Position numbers and translations under genes: made by a program. Source: an uncultured Blastococcus sp. (GTDB lineage Bacteria > Actinomycetota > Actinomycetes > Mycobacteriales > Antricoccaceae). From it: 6,751 bases of DNA. This document shows, piece by piece, positions 1 to 6,554 of this stretch; positions within the stretch are counted from its first letter, which is position 1; the number at the start of each line of letters is the position of its first letter. The stretch spans positions 1 through 6,751 of the forward strand of contig CAMIGT010000072.1 of NCBI GenBank assembly GCA_946221975.1, written 5' to 3'. Below the pieces are notes generated by a model, which was not told the DNA's origin, ran no database searches, and saw only the letters and a list, made by a program, of their open reading frames with translations.

Positions 1-222
1 AAGTCGATCACCAAAGCACTCGGCACCGGTGACTACCCGCGCGTGCGGATCGGGATCGGTCGCCCGCCCGGGCGCCAAGACCCGGCCGACTACGTGCTGC
101 GACCGTTCGCGCCCGCTGAGCGCGCCGAAGCCGGCGTCGTACTTCGGGAAGCCGCCGACGCGGTGGAGGTCCTCGTCCGCGACGGGCTTGCCGTGGCGCA
201 GAATCAAGTGCACAGCAGGTAG
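1..222 (+). CDS. pth: Peptidyl-tRNA hydrolase, C-terminal part (5' end outside window)
   Basis: This is the last 73 residues of peptidyl-tRNA hydrolase, the cytoplasmic enzyme that cleaves the ester bond of prematurely released peptidyl-tRNAs and so frees tRNA for reuse. The frame is open from base 1 and ends at TAG (220-222). The visible part begins KSITKALGT, the segment that in this family follows the conserved GGHNGL-type loop. It then shows the signature RIGIGRPPGRQDPADYVL (residues 16-33 of the fragment), with the usual Pth C-terminal helix region after it. The family is normally about 190 residues, so roughly the first 115-120 residues, including the catalytic His and Asn, are beyond the left edge. 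The next gene starts 17 bases downstream on the same strand, so co-transcription is likely. Identity rests on recalled family motifs and is secure; nothing in the visible part looks damaged. Confidence 0.95.
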   Translation, partial: KSITKALGTGDYPRVRIGIGRPPGRQDPADYVLRPFAPAERAEAGVVLREAADAVEVLVRDGLAVAQNQVHSR

Positions 223-239
223 CAGGTCCGGGAGGGCGC

Positions 240-1016
240 ATGGCCGTCGAGGTAGTCGAGGAGTTGTCCGGGCTGGACGACATCTCCTTCGCACGCGACC
301 TTGCCGCGCGCACCGGGGAGCTCCTGCTGCGCGTTCGCGAGGACGTCGGGTACGGCGACTTCTGGACGCTGCAGGACGAGGGTGACCGCGCAGCGCAGGT
401 CTTCATCGACCGGCAGCTGCGCGCCCATCGGCCGGACGATGCGATCCTGAGCGAGGAAGCGCCCGACGACTGGGCCGGCCGTCAGTCGGCCGACCGCGTC
501 TGGATCATCGACCCGGTCGACGGTACGTCGGCGTTCGCCCGCCGCGGCAGCACCGAGTGGGCGGTGCACGTGGCGCTGTGGGAGGCCGGAGAGCTGGCCC
601 TCGGTGTGGTCGCCCGCCCGGCGACCGGCGAGATCTTCGACTCGCAGACCGCCGCGCTCGCCCCGCTGGAGCACCCCGGTCGCGTCCGGGTCGCGGCGAG
701 CCGATCGCGGGCCTCGGACATCGTGCGCGCGGTGTGCCACGACGTACACGCCGAGGTCGTGACCATGTCCTCGGCCGGCATCAAGACGCTGGCCGTCGTC
801 ACCGGCGAGGTCGATGCCTATCTGCACACCGGCGGGCAGAGCCAGTGGGACAACGCTGCTCCCGTGGCCGTCGCGCTCGGCGCGGGGCTCGTCGCGACGC
901 GGTTCGACGGCAGCCCGATCGTCTACAACGGGCCCGAGGTCGAGATCGACGACCTGATCATCTGCCGCCCCGAGCGGATCGACGAGTTTCGCGCGGCGAT
1001 CGACTCGAGACTGTAG
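240..1016 (+). CDS. cysQ: CysQ-like 3'(2'),5'-bisphosphate nucleotidase, inositol monophosphatase family
   Basis: A 258-residue metal-dependent phosphatase of the inositol monophosphatase superfamily. The family motifs are in order: GDR (48-50), LSEE (70-73, metal-binding Glu), WIIDPVDGT (88-96, with metal-binding Asp91 and Asp94) and WDNAAP (203-208, Asp204). The pattern matches the actinobacterial CysQ group (Mycobacterium Rv2131c as I remember it), in which the N-terminal half also reads WTL..AGDR and VLSEE. Such enzymes dephosphorylate 3'-phosphoadenosine 5'-phosphate to AMP, clearing a by-product of sulfate assimilation; several also act on inositol phosphates or fructose 1,6-bisphosphate, so substrate is inferred. 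The ATG at 240 is preceded by a good Shine-Dalgarno, GGGAGGG (230-236). It follows pth by 17 bases. It ends 3 bases before the transporter gene, in the same frame. No signal peptide is seen, so it should be cytoplasmic. Confidence 0.86.
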   Translation: MAVEVVEELSGLDDISFARDLAARTGELLLRVREDVGYGDFWTLQDEGDRAAQVFIDRQLRAHRPDDAILSEEAPDDWAGRQSADRVWIIDPVDGTSAFARRGSTEWAVHVALWEAGELALGVVARPATGEIFDSQTAALAPLEHPGRVRVAASRSRASDIVRAVCHDVHAEVVTMSSAGIKTLAVVTGEVDAYLHTGGQSQWDNAAPVAVALGAGLVATRFDGSPIVYNGPEVEIDDLIICRPERIDEFRAAIDSRL

Positions 1017-1019
1017 CGG

Positions 1020-1916
1020 ATGCTGACCGTCATCGTCGCGTTGACCGCCAACGCGCTCATCGCGCTCGCGAAGTCGATCGTCGCGGGGATCACCGGCTCG
1101 GCCTCGATGGTCGCTGAGGCCGCGCACTCCTGGGCCGACACCGGCAACGAGCTCTTCTTGCTGATGGCCGAGCGGCGCGGCGCGCGGCCCCGCGACAAGT
1201 CCCATCTGCTCGGCTACGGACGCGACAGCTACGTCTGGTCCATGTTCGCCGCTTTCGGCCTGTTCTCGGCCGGTTCGGTGCTCTCGATCTGGAACGGCAT
1301 CCAGGGCTTCTCTGCACAGGACGAGGGCGACCCGGACTACACGTGGGCGTACGTCGTACTCGCCGTCGCGTTCGTGCTGGAGGGCATCTCCTTCTTGCAG
1401 GCGCGCCGCGAAACCCGTGCTGGTGCGGCAAAGTTCGGGCTGCGCCCTCTGCGTTACATCACCCAGACGTCGAACCCGACGCTGCGCGCGGTCTTCTTCG
1501 AGGACGCCGCAGCGCTGACCGGCCTGGTCATCGCCGCGCTCGGTGTGGGGCTGCACCAGATCACCGGAGACGCCCGGTGGGATGCGGTCGGTTCGATCCT
1601 CGTCGGGCTCCTGCTCGGCGTACTCGCCATCTTCCTGATCTCGCGAAACCGGGACTTCCTGGTGGGGCAGCAGGTCGGGGGCTGGTTCGGCGACCAGGCC
1701 CGGACGGCTCTGCACCAGATGCCCGAGGTCGAGGACGTCACGTTCTTTCACATGGAGTTCGTCGGGCCGCTGCGGGTGTTTATCGTCGCCGCCGTCGACC
1801 TGACCGGCAACCGGCCGGAGTCGGAGGTCGCCGCCGAACTACGGCGCATCGAAGAGCGCCTCGAGTCTCTGCAGACGGTCGAGCGCGCCATCATCACCGT
1901 CGGTACCCCGGCCTAG
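1020..1916 (+). CDS. Cation diffusion facilitator (ZnT9/SLC30A9-like) metal transporter
   Basis: A 298-residue inner-membrane cation/proton antiporter of the CDF family. Six hydrophobic spans can be read at about residues 2-23, 28-50, 73-94, 109-127, 157-179 and 187-207, followed by a soluble C-terminal domain (about 220-298) with the usual dimerisation fold pattern. TM2 carries HSWADTGNE (His36, Asp40, Asn43), the standard metal-site half. TM5 reads FFEDAAALTG (159-168; Glu161, Asp162) in place of the HxxxD of ZitB/YiiP-type exporters, and TM6 has DAVGSILVG (188-196). This ED/DxxxS pattern is what I recall for the SLC30A9 (ZnT9) branch, so Zn, Mn, Co or Fe transport cannot be told apart. ATG 1020 is the earliest possible start because TAG at 1014-1016 is in frame just before it; no clear Shine-Dalgarno precedes it, suggesting coupling to cysQ translation. 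The protein starts directly at TM1, without the short cytosolic leader I expect in relatives. Confidence 0.9.
   Translation: MLTVIVALTANALIALAKSIVAGITGSASMVAEAAHSWADTGNELFLLMAERRGARPRDKSHLLGYGRDSYVWSMFAAFGLFSAGSVLSIWNGIQGFSAQDEGDPDYTWAYVVLAVAFVLEGISFLQARRETRAGAAKFGLRPLRYITQTSNPTLRAVFFEDAAALTGLVIAALGVGLHQITGDARWDAVGSILVGLLLGVLAIFLISRNRDFLVGQQVGGWFGDQARTALHQMPEVEDVTFFHMEFVGPLRVFIVAAVDLTGNRPESEVAAELRRIEERLESLQTVERAIITVGTPA
1913..1916. other. Overlapping convergent stop codons within CTAG
   Basis: The transporter ends with TAG at 1914-1916 on the + strand. The amidohydrolase ends with TAG at 1915-1913 on the - strand. The two stops share bases inside the palindrome CTAG, so there is no intergenic space and any terminator for either gene must lie inside the coding region of the other. 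Confidence 0.95.
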
Positions 1917-2785
1917 CGCAGTCCCAGCAGTTTCGCGGCATTTTCCTTCAGTACCAGGGGAAGCACGTCGGCCTTGAAGTCGAGTGACTCGAAGTCACTG
2001 ACCCAGCGGTCGGGATTGATCACCGGGTAGTCGGTGCCGAAGAGCACCTTGTGGCGCAGGTGGGAGTTCGCGGCCTTCACCAGCTGCGGGGCGAAGTACT
2101 TCGGTGACCAGCCGGACAGGTCGATATAGACGTTGGACTTGTGGGTGGCCATCGAGATCGCCTCGTCCTGCCACGGCACCGACGGGTGGGCGAGGATGAT
2201 CTGCAGGTTGGGGAAGTCAGCGGCGACATCGTCGAGATACATCGGGTTGCAGCCGCGCAGCTTGATCCCGGCGCCGCCCGGCATCCCGGCGCCGATGCCG
2301 GTCTGACCGGTGTGCGAGAGGATCGGGACCCCGAGCTTGTCGATCTCTTCGTACAGCGGGTAGATGCGCTCGTCGTTGGGGATGAACCCTTGCATGCCAG
2401 GGTGAAACTTGAACCCGCGGACGCCGTGGTCGCGCACGAGCGCGATGGCCTGCTCGATGGCAGCCTCACCGCGCCACGGGTCGACCGAGCCGAAGGCCAG
2501 CAGGGTGTCATCGTACTTCGCGACCTCGTCGGCGATGCGTTCGCTCGACAGCGCAGGGTGGCCCATCGCGGTGGTCGCATCGACGGTGAACACCACAGCG
2601 GCCATGTTGCGCTCGCGGTAGTACGCCGCGATGTCATCGACGGTGGGCGTGCGGTTGGTGCCCGGCTTGAAGTACTTCTCGGACGCCGCGAGGATCTCGT
2701 CGTTGACCGAGACATGACCCTCGGGGTCCTGCTCCACGTGGACGTGCACGTCGAGGGCGGCGATCTGCTCGATGTTGATCGGCAT
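1913..2785 (-). CDS. Amidohydrolase-2 family metal-dependent hydrolase/decarboxylase
   Basis: A complete 290-residue TIM-barrel enzyme of the amidohydrolase superfamily, subgroup amidohydrolase 2 (the ACMSD / gamma-resorcylate decarboxylase type). The metal-binding set is intact: DVHVH near the N-terminus (12-16; His14, His16), FKFHP (125-129; His128), SHTG (157-160; His158), LAHPS (198-202; His200) and FGTDYP (249-254; Asp252). It should be cytoplasmic and bind Zn or Mn. The substrate cannot be read from sequence; family members decarboxylate or hydrolyse aromatic acids and ketoacyl-CoA intermediates, and related actinobacterial proteins are sometimes annotated as 4-hydroxyphenyl-beta-ketoacyl-CoA hydrolases. 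ATG at 2785-2783 gives MPINIEQIAALDVHVH, a normal distance to the first metal motif. A weak AAGAAG Shine-Dalgarno lies about 8 bases upstream (2798-2793). It is divergent from mfd and convergent with the transporter, with overlapping stop codons, so it is probably a single-gene transcription unit under its own control. Confidence 0.93.
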   Translation of the reverse strand: MPINIEQIAALDVHVHVEQDPEGHVSVNDEILAASEKYFKPGTNRTPTVDDIAAYYRERNMAAVVFTVDATTAMGHPALSSERIADEVAKYDDTLLAFGSVDPWRGEAAIEQAIALVRDHGVRGFKFHPGMQGFIPNDERIYPLYEEIDKLGVPILSHTGQTGIGAGMPGGAGIKLRGCNPMYLDDVAADFPNLQIILAHPSVPWQDEAISMATHKSNVYIDLSGWSPKYFAPQLVKAANSHLRHKVLFGTDYPVINPDRWVSDFESLDFKADVLPLVLKENAAKLLGLR

Positions 2786-2802
2786 CGCAGGCTTCTTAGC
2801 GT

Positions 2803-2826
2803 CGGATGCGCGAAGCGGCGCATCCG
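2803..2826. promoter_or_regulatory. Perfect 9-bp-arm inverted repeat upstream of the amidohydrolase gene
   Basis: CGGATGCGC (2803-2811) and GCGCATCCG (2818-2826) are perfect reverse complements separated by six bases (GAAGCG). The repeat begins 18 bases upstream of the amidohydrolase ATG and would fall in its 5' leader or across its transcription start if the -10 candidate at 2833-2828 is right. No T-run follows on either strand, so a classical terminator is unlikely. A repressor operator or an RNA hairpin in the leader are the two readings. The symmetry is seen directly; the regulatory role is inferred. Confidence 0.5.
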
Positions 2827-2827
2827 C

Positions 2828-2833
2828 AGCATA
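2828..2833 (-). promoter_or_regulatory. Candidate -10 element for the amidohydrolase gene
   Basis: Read on the - strand, 2833-2828 is TATGCT, which fits the actinobacterial TAnnnT -10 pattern and lies about 43 bases from the start codon. A recognisable TTGACA-like -35 box at 16-18 bases spacing is lacking. The site is squeezed between the 9-bp inverted repeat and the 12-bp palindrome, which makes regulated expression plausible. Confidence 0.3.
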
Positions 2834-2845
2834 CGGCGTACGCCG
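2834..2845. promoter_or_regulatory. 12-bp perfect palindrome CGGCGTACGCCG in the divergent region
   Basis: The sequence CGGCGTACGCCG is identical to its own reverse complement. It lies between the amidohydrolase and mfd starts, 8 bases from the neighbouring inverted repeat and just upstream of the candidate amidohydrolase -10. With no spacer it suits a protein binding site better than an RNA hairpin. Some GC-rich palindromes of this length are expected by chance in such DNA, so the role is tentative. Confidence 0.35.
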
Positions 2846-2851
2846 GGGCGG

Positions 2852-2879
2852 TTCGGGTGTCCGCTCCCGGGCGTAGACT
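2852..2879 (+). promoter_or_regulatory. Candidate promoter for mfd
   Basis: TAGACT (2874-2879) matches the TAnnnT -10 pattern common in actinobacterial vegetative promoters. TTCGGG (2852-2857), 16 bases upstream, is a weak -35 keeping only the leading TT. Transcription would start near 2886, giving a leader of about 20 bases to the first GTG (2907) or about 70 to the GTG at 2955. Confidence 0.45.
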
Positions 2880-2906
2880 TATCGGCATACCCCGCAACGA
2901 GCCGTT

Positions 2907-5900
2907 GTGGGGCCGTTGTGCGTGCTCGCCGACCGAAATGAGCTGACCGTCGCCGTGTCTTCGTCGTCCTCCCAGACTTCTGCCCCCGAGGCCGTCCAGC
3001 CTGCGTCTGGGGCCGTCCAGCCTGTGTCAGCGGTGTCGTCGGATGCCCATCTGCGCGGGCTGATCGACATCATCGAGCGCGACCCGGCGCTCGGCGGCGC
3101 GCTGGCGGGGCTGCGCGAGGGCAGTGGCGGCGACCGGATCCTGCGCTGCCTGCAGCCGCTGCAGCCGTTCGTCCTGGGGGCGGCGGCCAACGCCTACCGC
3201 TATCCCGTACTCGCGGTGACCTCCAGCAACCGCGACGCGGAGCTGCTGGTCGACGCGCTGTCGGCGTTCTTGCCGGCCGAGCAGATCGGGTTGTTTCCGT
3301 CGTGGGAGACGCTGCCGCACGAGCGGCTCTCGCCGCGGCCGGACACGGTCGGCGCTCGCCTTGCGGTGCTTCGCCGGCTCGCGCATCCGCACGAGCATGG
3401 AGAGCTGCGCATCATCGTCGCGCCGATCCGGTCGGTGCTGCAGCCGCTGGTCGCCGGTCTCGGCGAGCTGACGCCGGTCCAGTTCGGCAAAGGCGACGAG
3501 CGTCCGCTGGACGACGTCGTCGCCGATCTGGTCGCGATCGGCTACCACCGGGTCGATCTCGTTGAGAAGCGCGGCGAGTTCGCCGTACGTGGCGGGATCC
3601 TGGATGTCTTTCCGCCGATCGAGGACCACCCGATCCGGGTCGAGTTCTGGGGCGATGACGTCGATGAGTTGCGTTACTTCTCGGTGGCTGACCAGCGTTC
3701 GCTCGGCGAGCACCCGGACCGGCTGTGGGCGCCGCCGTGTCGCGAGCTGTTGCTGACCGACGACGTACGGGCGCGTGCCGCGGCGCTGCTCGCGGAGCAC
3801 CCCGACCTGGGTGAGATGCTGGAGCCGATCAGCCTCGGTCACGCCGTCGAGGGGATGGAGTCGCTGATTCCGGCGCTCGTCGACCCGGACGACGGCATGG
3901 AGCTGCTGGTCGAGCAGCTGCCCGCGCAGTCGCTGATCGTGCTGTGCGATCCGCAGCGCATCGCAGCCCGCGCGGTCGAGATGGTCCAGTCGAGTCAGGA
4001 GTTTCTGGATGCCTCGTGGGCGGTCGCGGCCGATGGGGCCGACAGCCCGATCGATCTGGGCGCATCGACGTACCGCGACATCGACGAGGTGCGCGAGGCC
4101 GCGAGCGCCGCTGGGCAGCTGTGGTGGCAGCTGGACCCGCTCGCCAGCGACGACGAGGGCGAGGTCGACGTACACCCGCTCGAGCAGTACGTCGGTGATC
4201 CCGAACGGCTGATGGCAGACATCCGCCGGCAGGTACGCGACGACTGGACCGTCGTACTCACCTTCGCCGGTCACGGCACCGCCGAGCGCGCCGTCGAGCG
4301 GCTGGCCGAGTCGGATATCGGCGCGCGAGCGGTCACCGCGATCGTCGAACCGCCGTCGCCGGGCAGCGTCACGGTCACCACCGCCAACCTGGGTGCCGGA
4401 TTCCTCGCACCGTCGGCGCGACTGGCGCTGGTCACCGAGGCCGACATCACCGCCTCGCGCGGGCAGGCAGTGCGGCAGATGCGCAAGATGCCGTCCCGTC
4501 GGCGGCGCGGCAGCATCGACCCGCTGGAGCTGTCGGCAGGTGACTACGTCGTGCACGAGCAGCATGGCGTGGGCAAGTACGTCGAGATGGTGCGCCGACA
4601 GGTCGCCGGCGCGGAGCGCGAGTACCTGATCATCGAGTACGCCGCCTCGAAGCGCGGCCAGCCGGGGGACCGGCTGTTTGTCCCGACCGACCAGCTGGGC
4701 CAGATCACCCGTTACGTCGGCGGCGAGATGCCGAGCCTGAACAAGCTGGGCGGCTCGGACTGGCAGAAGACGAAGGGTCGGGCGCGCAAGGCGGTCAAGG
4801 AGATCGCCGGCGAGCTGGTGCGGCTCTATGCGGCCCGCACGTCTGCGCCGGGATACGCGTTCGGACCGGACACGCCGTGGCAGCGTGAACTGGAGGATGC
4901 GTTCCCCTACACCGAGACCGCGGACCAGCTGGCCGCGATCGACGAGGTCAAGACGGACATGCGCAAGAGCGTGCCGATGGACCGCGTGATCCTCGGCGAT
5001 GTGGGCTACGGCAAGACGGAGATCGCCGTACGCGCGGCGTTCAAAGCGGTCCAGGATGGAAAGCAGGTCGCCGTACTCGTCCCCACGACATTGCTTGCAC
5101 AGCAGCACTATCAGACGTTCGCGGATCGGTTTTCGCAGTTCCCGGTGAAGCTGGCGCAGCTGTCACGCTTCACCCCGAAGTCCGAGGCCGACACCATCAT
5201 GGAGGGGATCGCCGACGGCTCCATCGACGTGGCGATCGGCACGCACCGGCTGCTGCAGCCGCAGACCCGGTTCAAGGACCTCGGGCTTGTCATCGTTGAT
5301 GAGGAGCAGCGGTTTGGCGTGGAGCACAAGGAGTATCTGAAACAGCTGCGCACGGCGGTCGACATGCTGACGATGTCGGCGACGCCGATCCCGCGCACGC
5401 TGGAGATGAGCTTGACCGGGATCCGCGAGATGTCGACGATGCTCACGCCGCCGGAGGAGCGCCATCCGATCCTGACGTTCGTCGGGGCGTTCTCACAGAA
5501 GCAGGTGGTGGCGGCCATCCGCCGCGAGCTGCTGCGCGACGGTCAGGTCTTCTATCTGCACAACCGCGTGCAGTCCATCGAGAAGGCGGCGGCGAACATC
5601 CGGGCTCTCGTGCCCGAGGCCCGGGTCGCCGTCGCGCACGGGCAGATGAGCGAGGAGCAGCTCGAGAAGATCATGGTCGGCTTCTGGGAGCGCGAGTACG
5701 ACGTACTCGTCGCAACTACGATCATCGAAGCCGGGCTGGATATTCCTAATGCCAACACGCTCATCGTGGAGCGGGCCGATCTGCTCGGGCTGAGCCAGCT
5801 GCATCAGATCCGTGGACGTGTCGGGCGGTCCCGGGAGCGCGCCTATGCCTACTTCCTCTATCCGCCGGACCGGCCACTCGGCGACACGGCGTACGACCGG

Positions 5901-6554
5901 CTGGCCACGATCGCGCAGAACTCTGAGCTCGGCGCAGGCATGGCGGTGGCGATGAAGGACCTGGAGATCCGCGGGGCGGGCAACTTGCTCGGCGGTGAGC
6001 AGTCCGGGCATATCGCTGGCGTCGGGTTCGACCTTTACGTGCGGCTCGTGGGCGAGGCCGTCGCGGAGTACAAGGGCGAGACGCCGGACGAGACGGTCGA
6101 CATCCGGGTCGACCTGCCCGTGCGTGCTCACGTGCCTCACGACTACATCGATGGCGAGCGGCTGCGGCTCGAGGTGTATCGCAAGATCGCTGCTATCACT
6201 GACGAGTCGACGGCCGCTGAGGTTCGCGCCGAGCTCGATGACCGATATGGGACGCCGCCTACCGAGGTCGAGAACCTGATCGCGATCGCGCTACTGCGCC
6301 ACCAGGCTCAGCTGGCCGGCGTGCACGAGATCGCTGCACAAGGCAAACTCGTGCGCTTCAGCCCGATGAAGCTCGGCGACGCTGCCCAGCTGAAGCTTTC
6401 TCGGCTATACAAGGGATCGACGTACAAGGATGGTGTGCGTCTGGTGAGTATCCCGCGTCCGACCGAGGGTTCTGGTGTGGCCAGTCCGCCACTGCGCGAT
6501 CGTGCCGTGATCGACTGGGCAAGCCGCGTCCTCACCGACCTCGCCGAAACCTAG
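2907..6554 (+). CDS. mfd: Transcription-repair coupling factor Mfd
   Basis: Mfd is the ATP-driven DNA translocase that pushes stalled RNA polymerase off damaged DNA and recruits UvrA for strand-specific nucleotide excision repair. The 1215-residue product is full length for the family. The N-terminal UvrB-like module shows LFPSWETLPHERLSP (129-143), RGGILDVFP (228-236) and EFWGD (246-250). The RNA polymerase interaction domain starts at GDYVVHEQHGVGKY (545-558). The RecG-like motor has Walker A GDVGYGKTE (697-705, Lys703), DEEQ box (798-801), TMSATP (822-827) and RGRVGRS (969-975). The TRG-type segment includes LEIRGAGNLLG (1019-1029), and the C-terminal autoinhibitory domain begins near 1064. 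The start is uncertain: GTG 2907 opens the longest frame, but GTG 2955 (product MSSSSSQTS..., 1199 residues) is as plausible; neither has a good Shine-Dalgarno, and homology to mycobacterial Mfd begins only near residue 46. Residues 18-45 form a low-complexity Ser/Ala/Gln/Pro leader. It is transcribed divergently from the amidohydrolase. Confidence 0.98.
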   Translation: MGPLCVLADRNELTVAVSSSSSQTSAPEAVQPASGAVQPVSAVSSDAHLRGLIDIIERDPALGGALAGLREGSGGDRILRCLQPLQPFVLGAAANAYRYPVLAVTSSNRDAELLVDALSAFLPAEQIGLFPSWETLPHERLSPRPDTVGARLAVLRRLAHPHEHGELRIIVAPIRSVLQPLVAGLGELTPVQFGKGDERPLDDVVADLVAIGYHRVDLVEKRGEFAVRGGILDVFPPIEDHPIRVEFWGDDVDELRYFSVADQRSLGEHPDRLWAPPCRELLLTDDVRARAAALLAEHPDLGEMLEPISLGHAVEGMESLIPALVDPDDGMELLVEQLPAQSLIVLCDPQRIAARAVEMVQSSQEFLDASWAVAADGADSPIDLGASTYRDIDEVREAASAAGQLWWQLDPLASDDEGEVDVHPLEQYVGDPERLMADIRRQVRDDWTVVLTFAGHGTAERAVERLAESDIGARAVTAIVEPPSPGSVTVTTANLGAGFLAPSARLALVTEADITASRGQAVRQMRKMPSRRRRGSIDPLELSAGDYVVHEQHGVGKYVEMVRRQVAGAEREYLIIEYAASKRGQPGDRLFVPTDQLGQITRYVGGEMPSLNKLGGSDWQKTKGRARKAVKEIAGELVRLYAARTSAPGYAFGPDTPWQRELEDAFPYTETADQLAAIDEVKTDMRKSVPMDRVILGDVGYGKTEIAVRAAFKAVQDGKQVAVLVPTTLLAQQHYQTFADRFSQFPVKLAQLSRFTPKSEADTIMEGIADGSIDVAIGTHRLLQPQTRFKDLGLVIVDEEQRFGVEHKEYLKQLRTAVDMLTMSATPIPRTLEMSLTGIREMSTMLTPPEERHPILTFVGAFSQKQVVAAIRRELLRDGQVFYLHNRVQSIEKAAANIRALVPEARVAVAHGQMSEEQLEKIMVGFWEREYDVLVATTIIEAGLDIPNANTLIVERADLLGLSQLHQIRGRVGRSRERAYAYFLYPPDRPLGDTAYDRLATIAQNSELGAGMAVAMKDLEIRGAGNLLGGEQSGHIAGVGFDLYVRLVGEAVAEYKGETPDETVDIRVDLPVRAHVPHDYIDGERLRLEVYRKIAAITDESTAAEVRAELDDRYGTPPTEVENLIAIALLRHQAQLAGVHEIAAQGKLVRFSPMKLGDAAQLKLSRLYKGSTYKDGVRLVSIPRPTEGSGVASPPLRDRAVIDWASRVLTDLAET
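2990..3031 (+). repeat. Two tandem 21-bp units in the 5' end of mfd
   Basis: Bases 2990-3010 and 3011-3031 are direct repeats matching at 18 of 21 positions by hand alignment. Being 7 codons long, they keep the frame and encode AVQPASG followed by AVQPVSA (residues 29-42 counted from GTG 2907). They lie in the variable leader before the conserved Mfd fold, so a recent in-frame duplication there would be harmless. Confidence 0.85.

Noticed and set aside
204..1751. 515-residue open frame on the - strand opposite the pth end, cysQ and the transporter
   Set aside because: It is antisense to confidently identified genes, is rich in Arg, Asp, Gly and Gln as expected of the complement of GC-rich coding DNA, and shows no recognisable motif.
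2803..2826. Reading the 9-bp inverted repeat as an intrinsic terminator
   Set aside because: No gene ends toward it from either side, both neighbours diverge from this region, and no T-run follows; an operator or leader hairpin fits better.
2141..2941. 266-residue open frame on the + strand across the amidohydrolase and divergent region
   Set aside because: It is antisense to an intact metalloenzyme gene with all its metal ligands, and runs through the promoter region into mfd; composition is shadow-like.
3027..5108. 693-residue open frame on the - strand opposite mfd
   Set aside because: It lies wholly inside mfd in antisense, has the Arg/Leu/Asp-rich composition of a GC-rich shadow frame, and shows no domain I recognise.
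4996..5820. Possibility that the helicase motifs belong to RecG rather than Mfd
   Set aside because: RecG shares the motor, but the upstream UvrB-like module, the RNA polymerase interaction domain at 545-558 and the total length are specific to Mfd.
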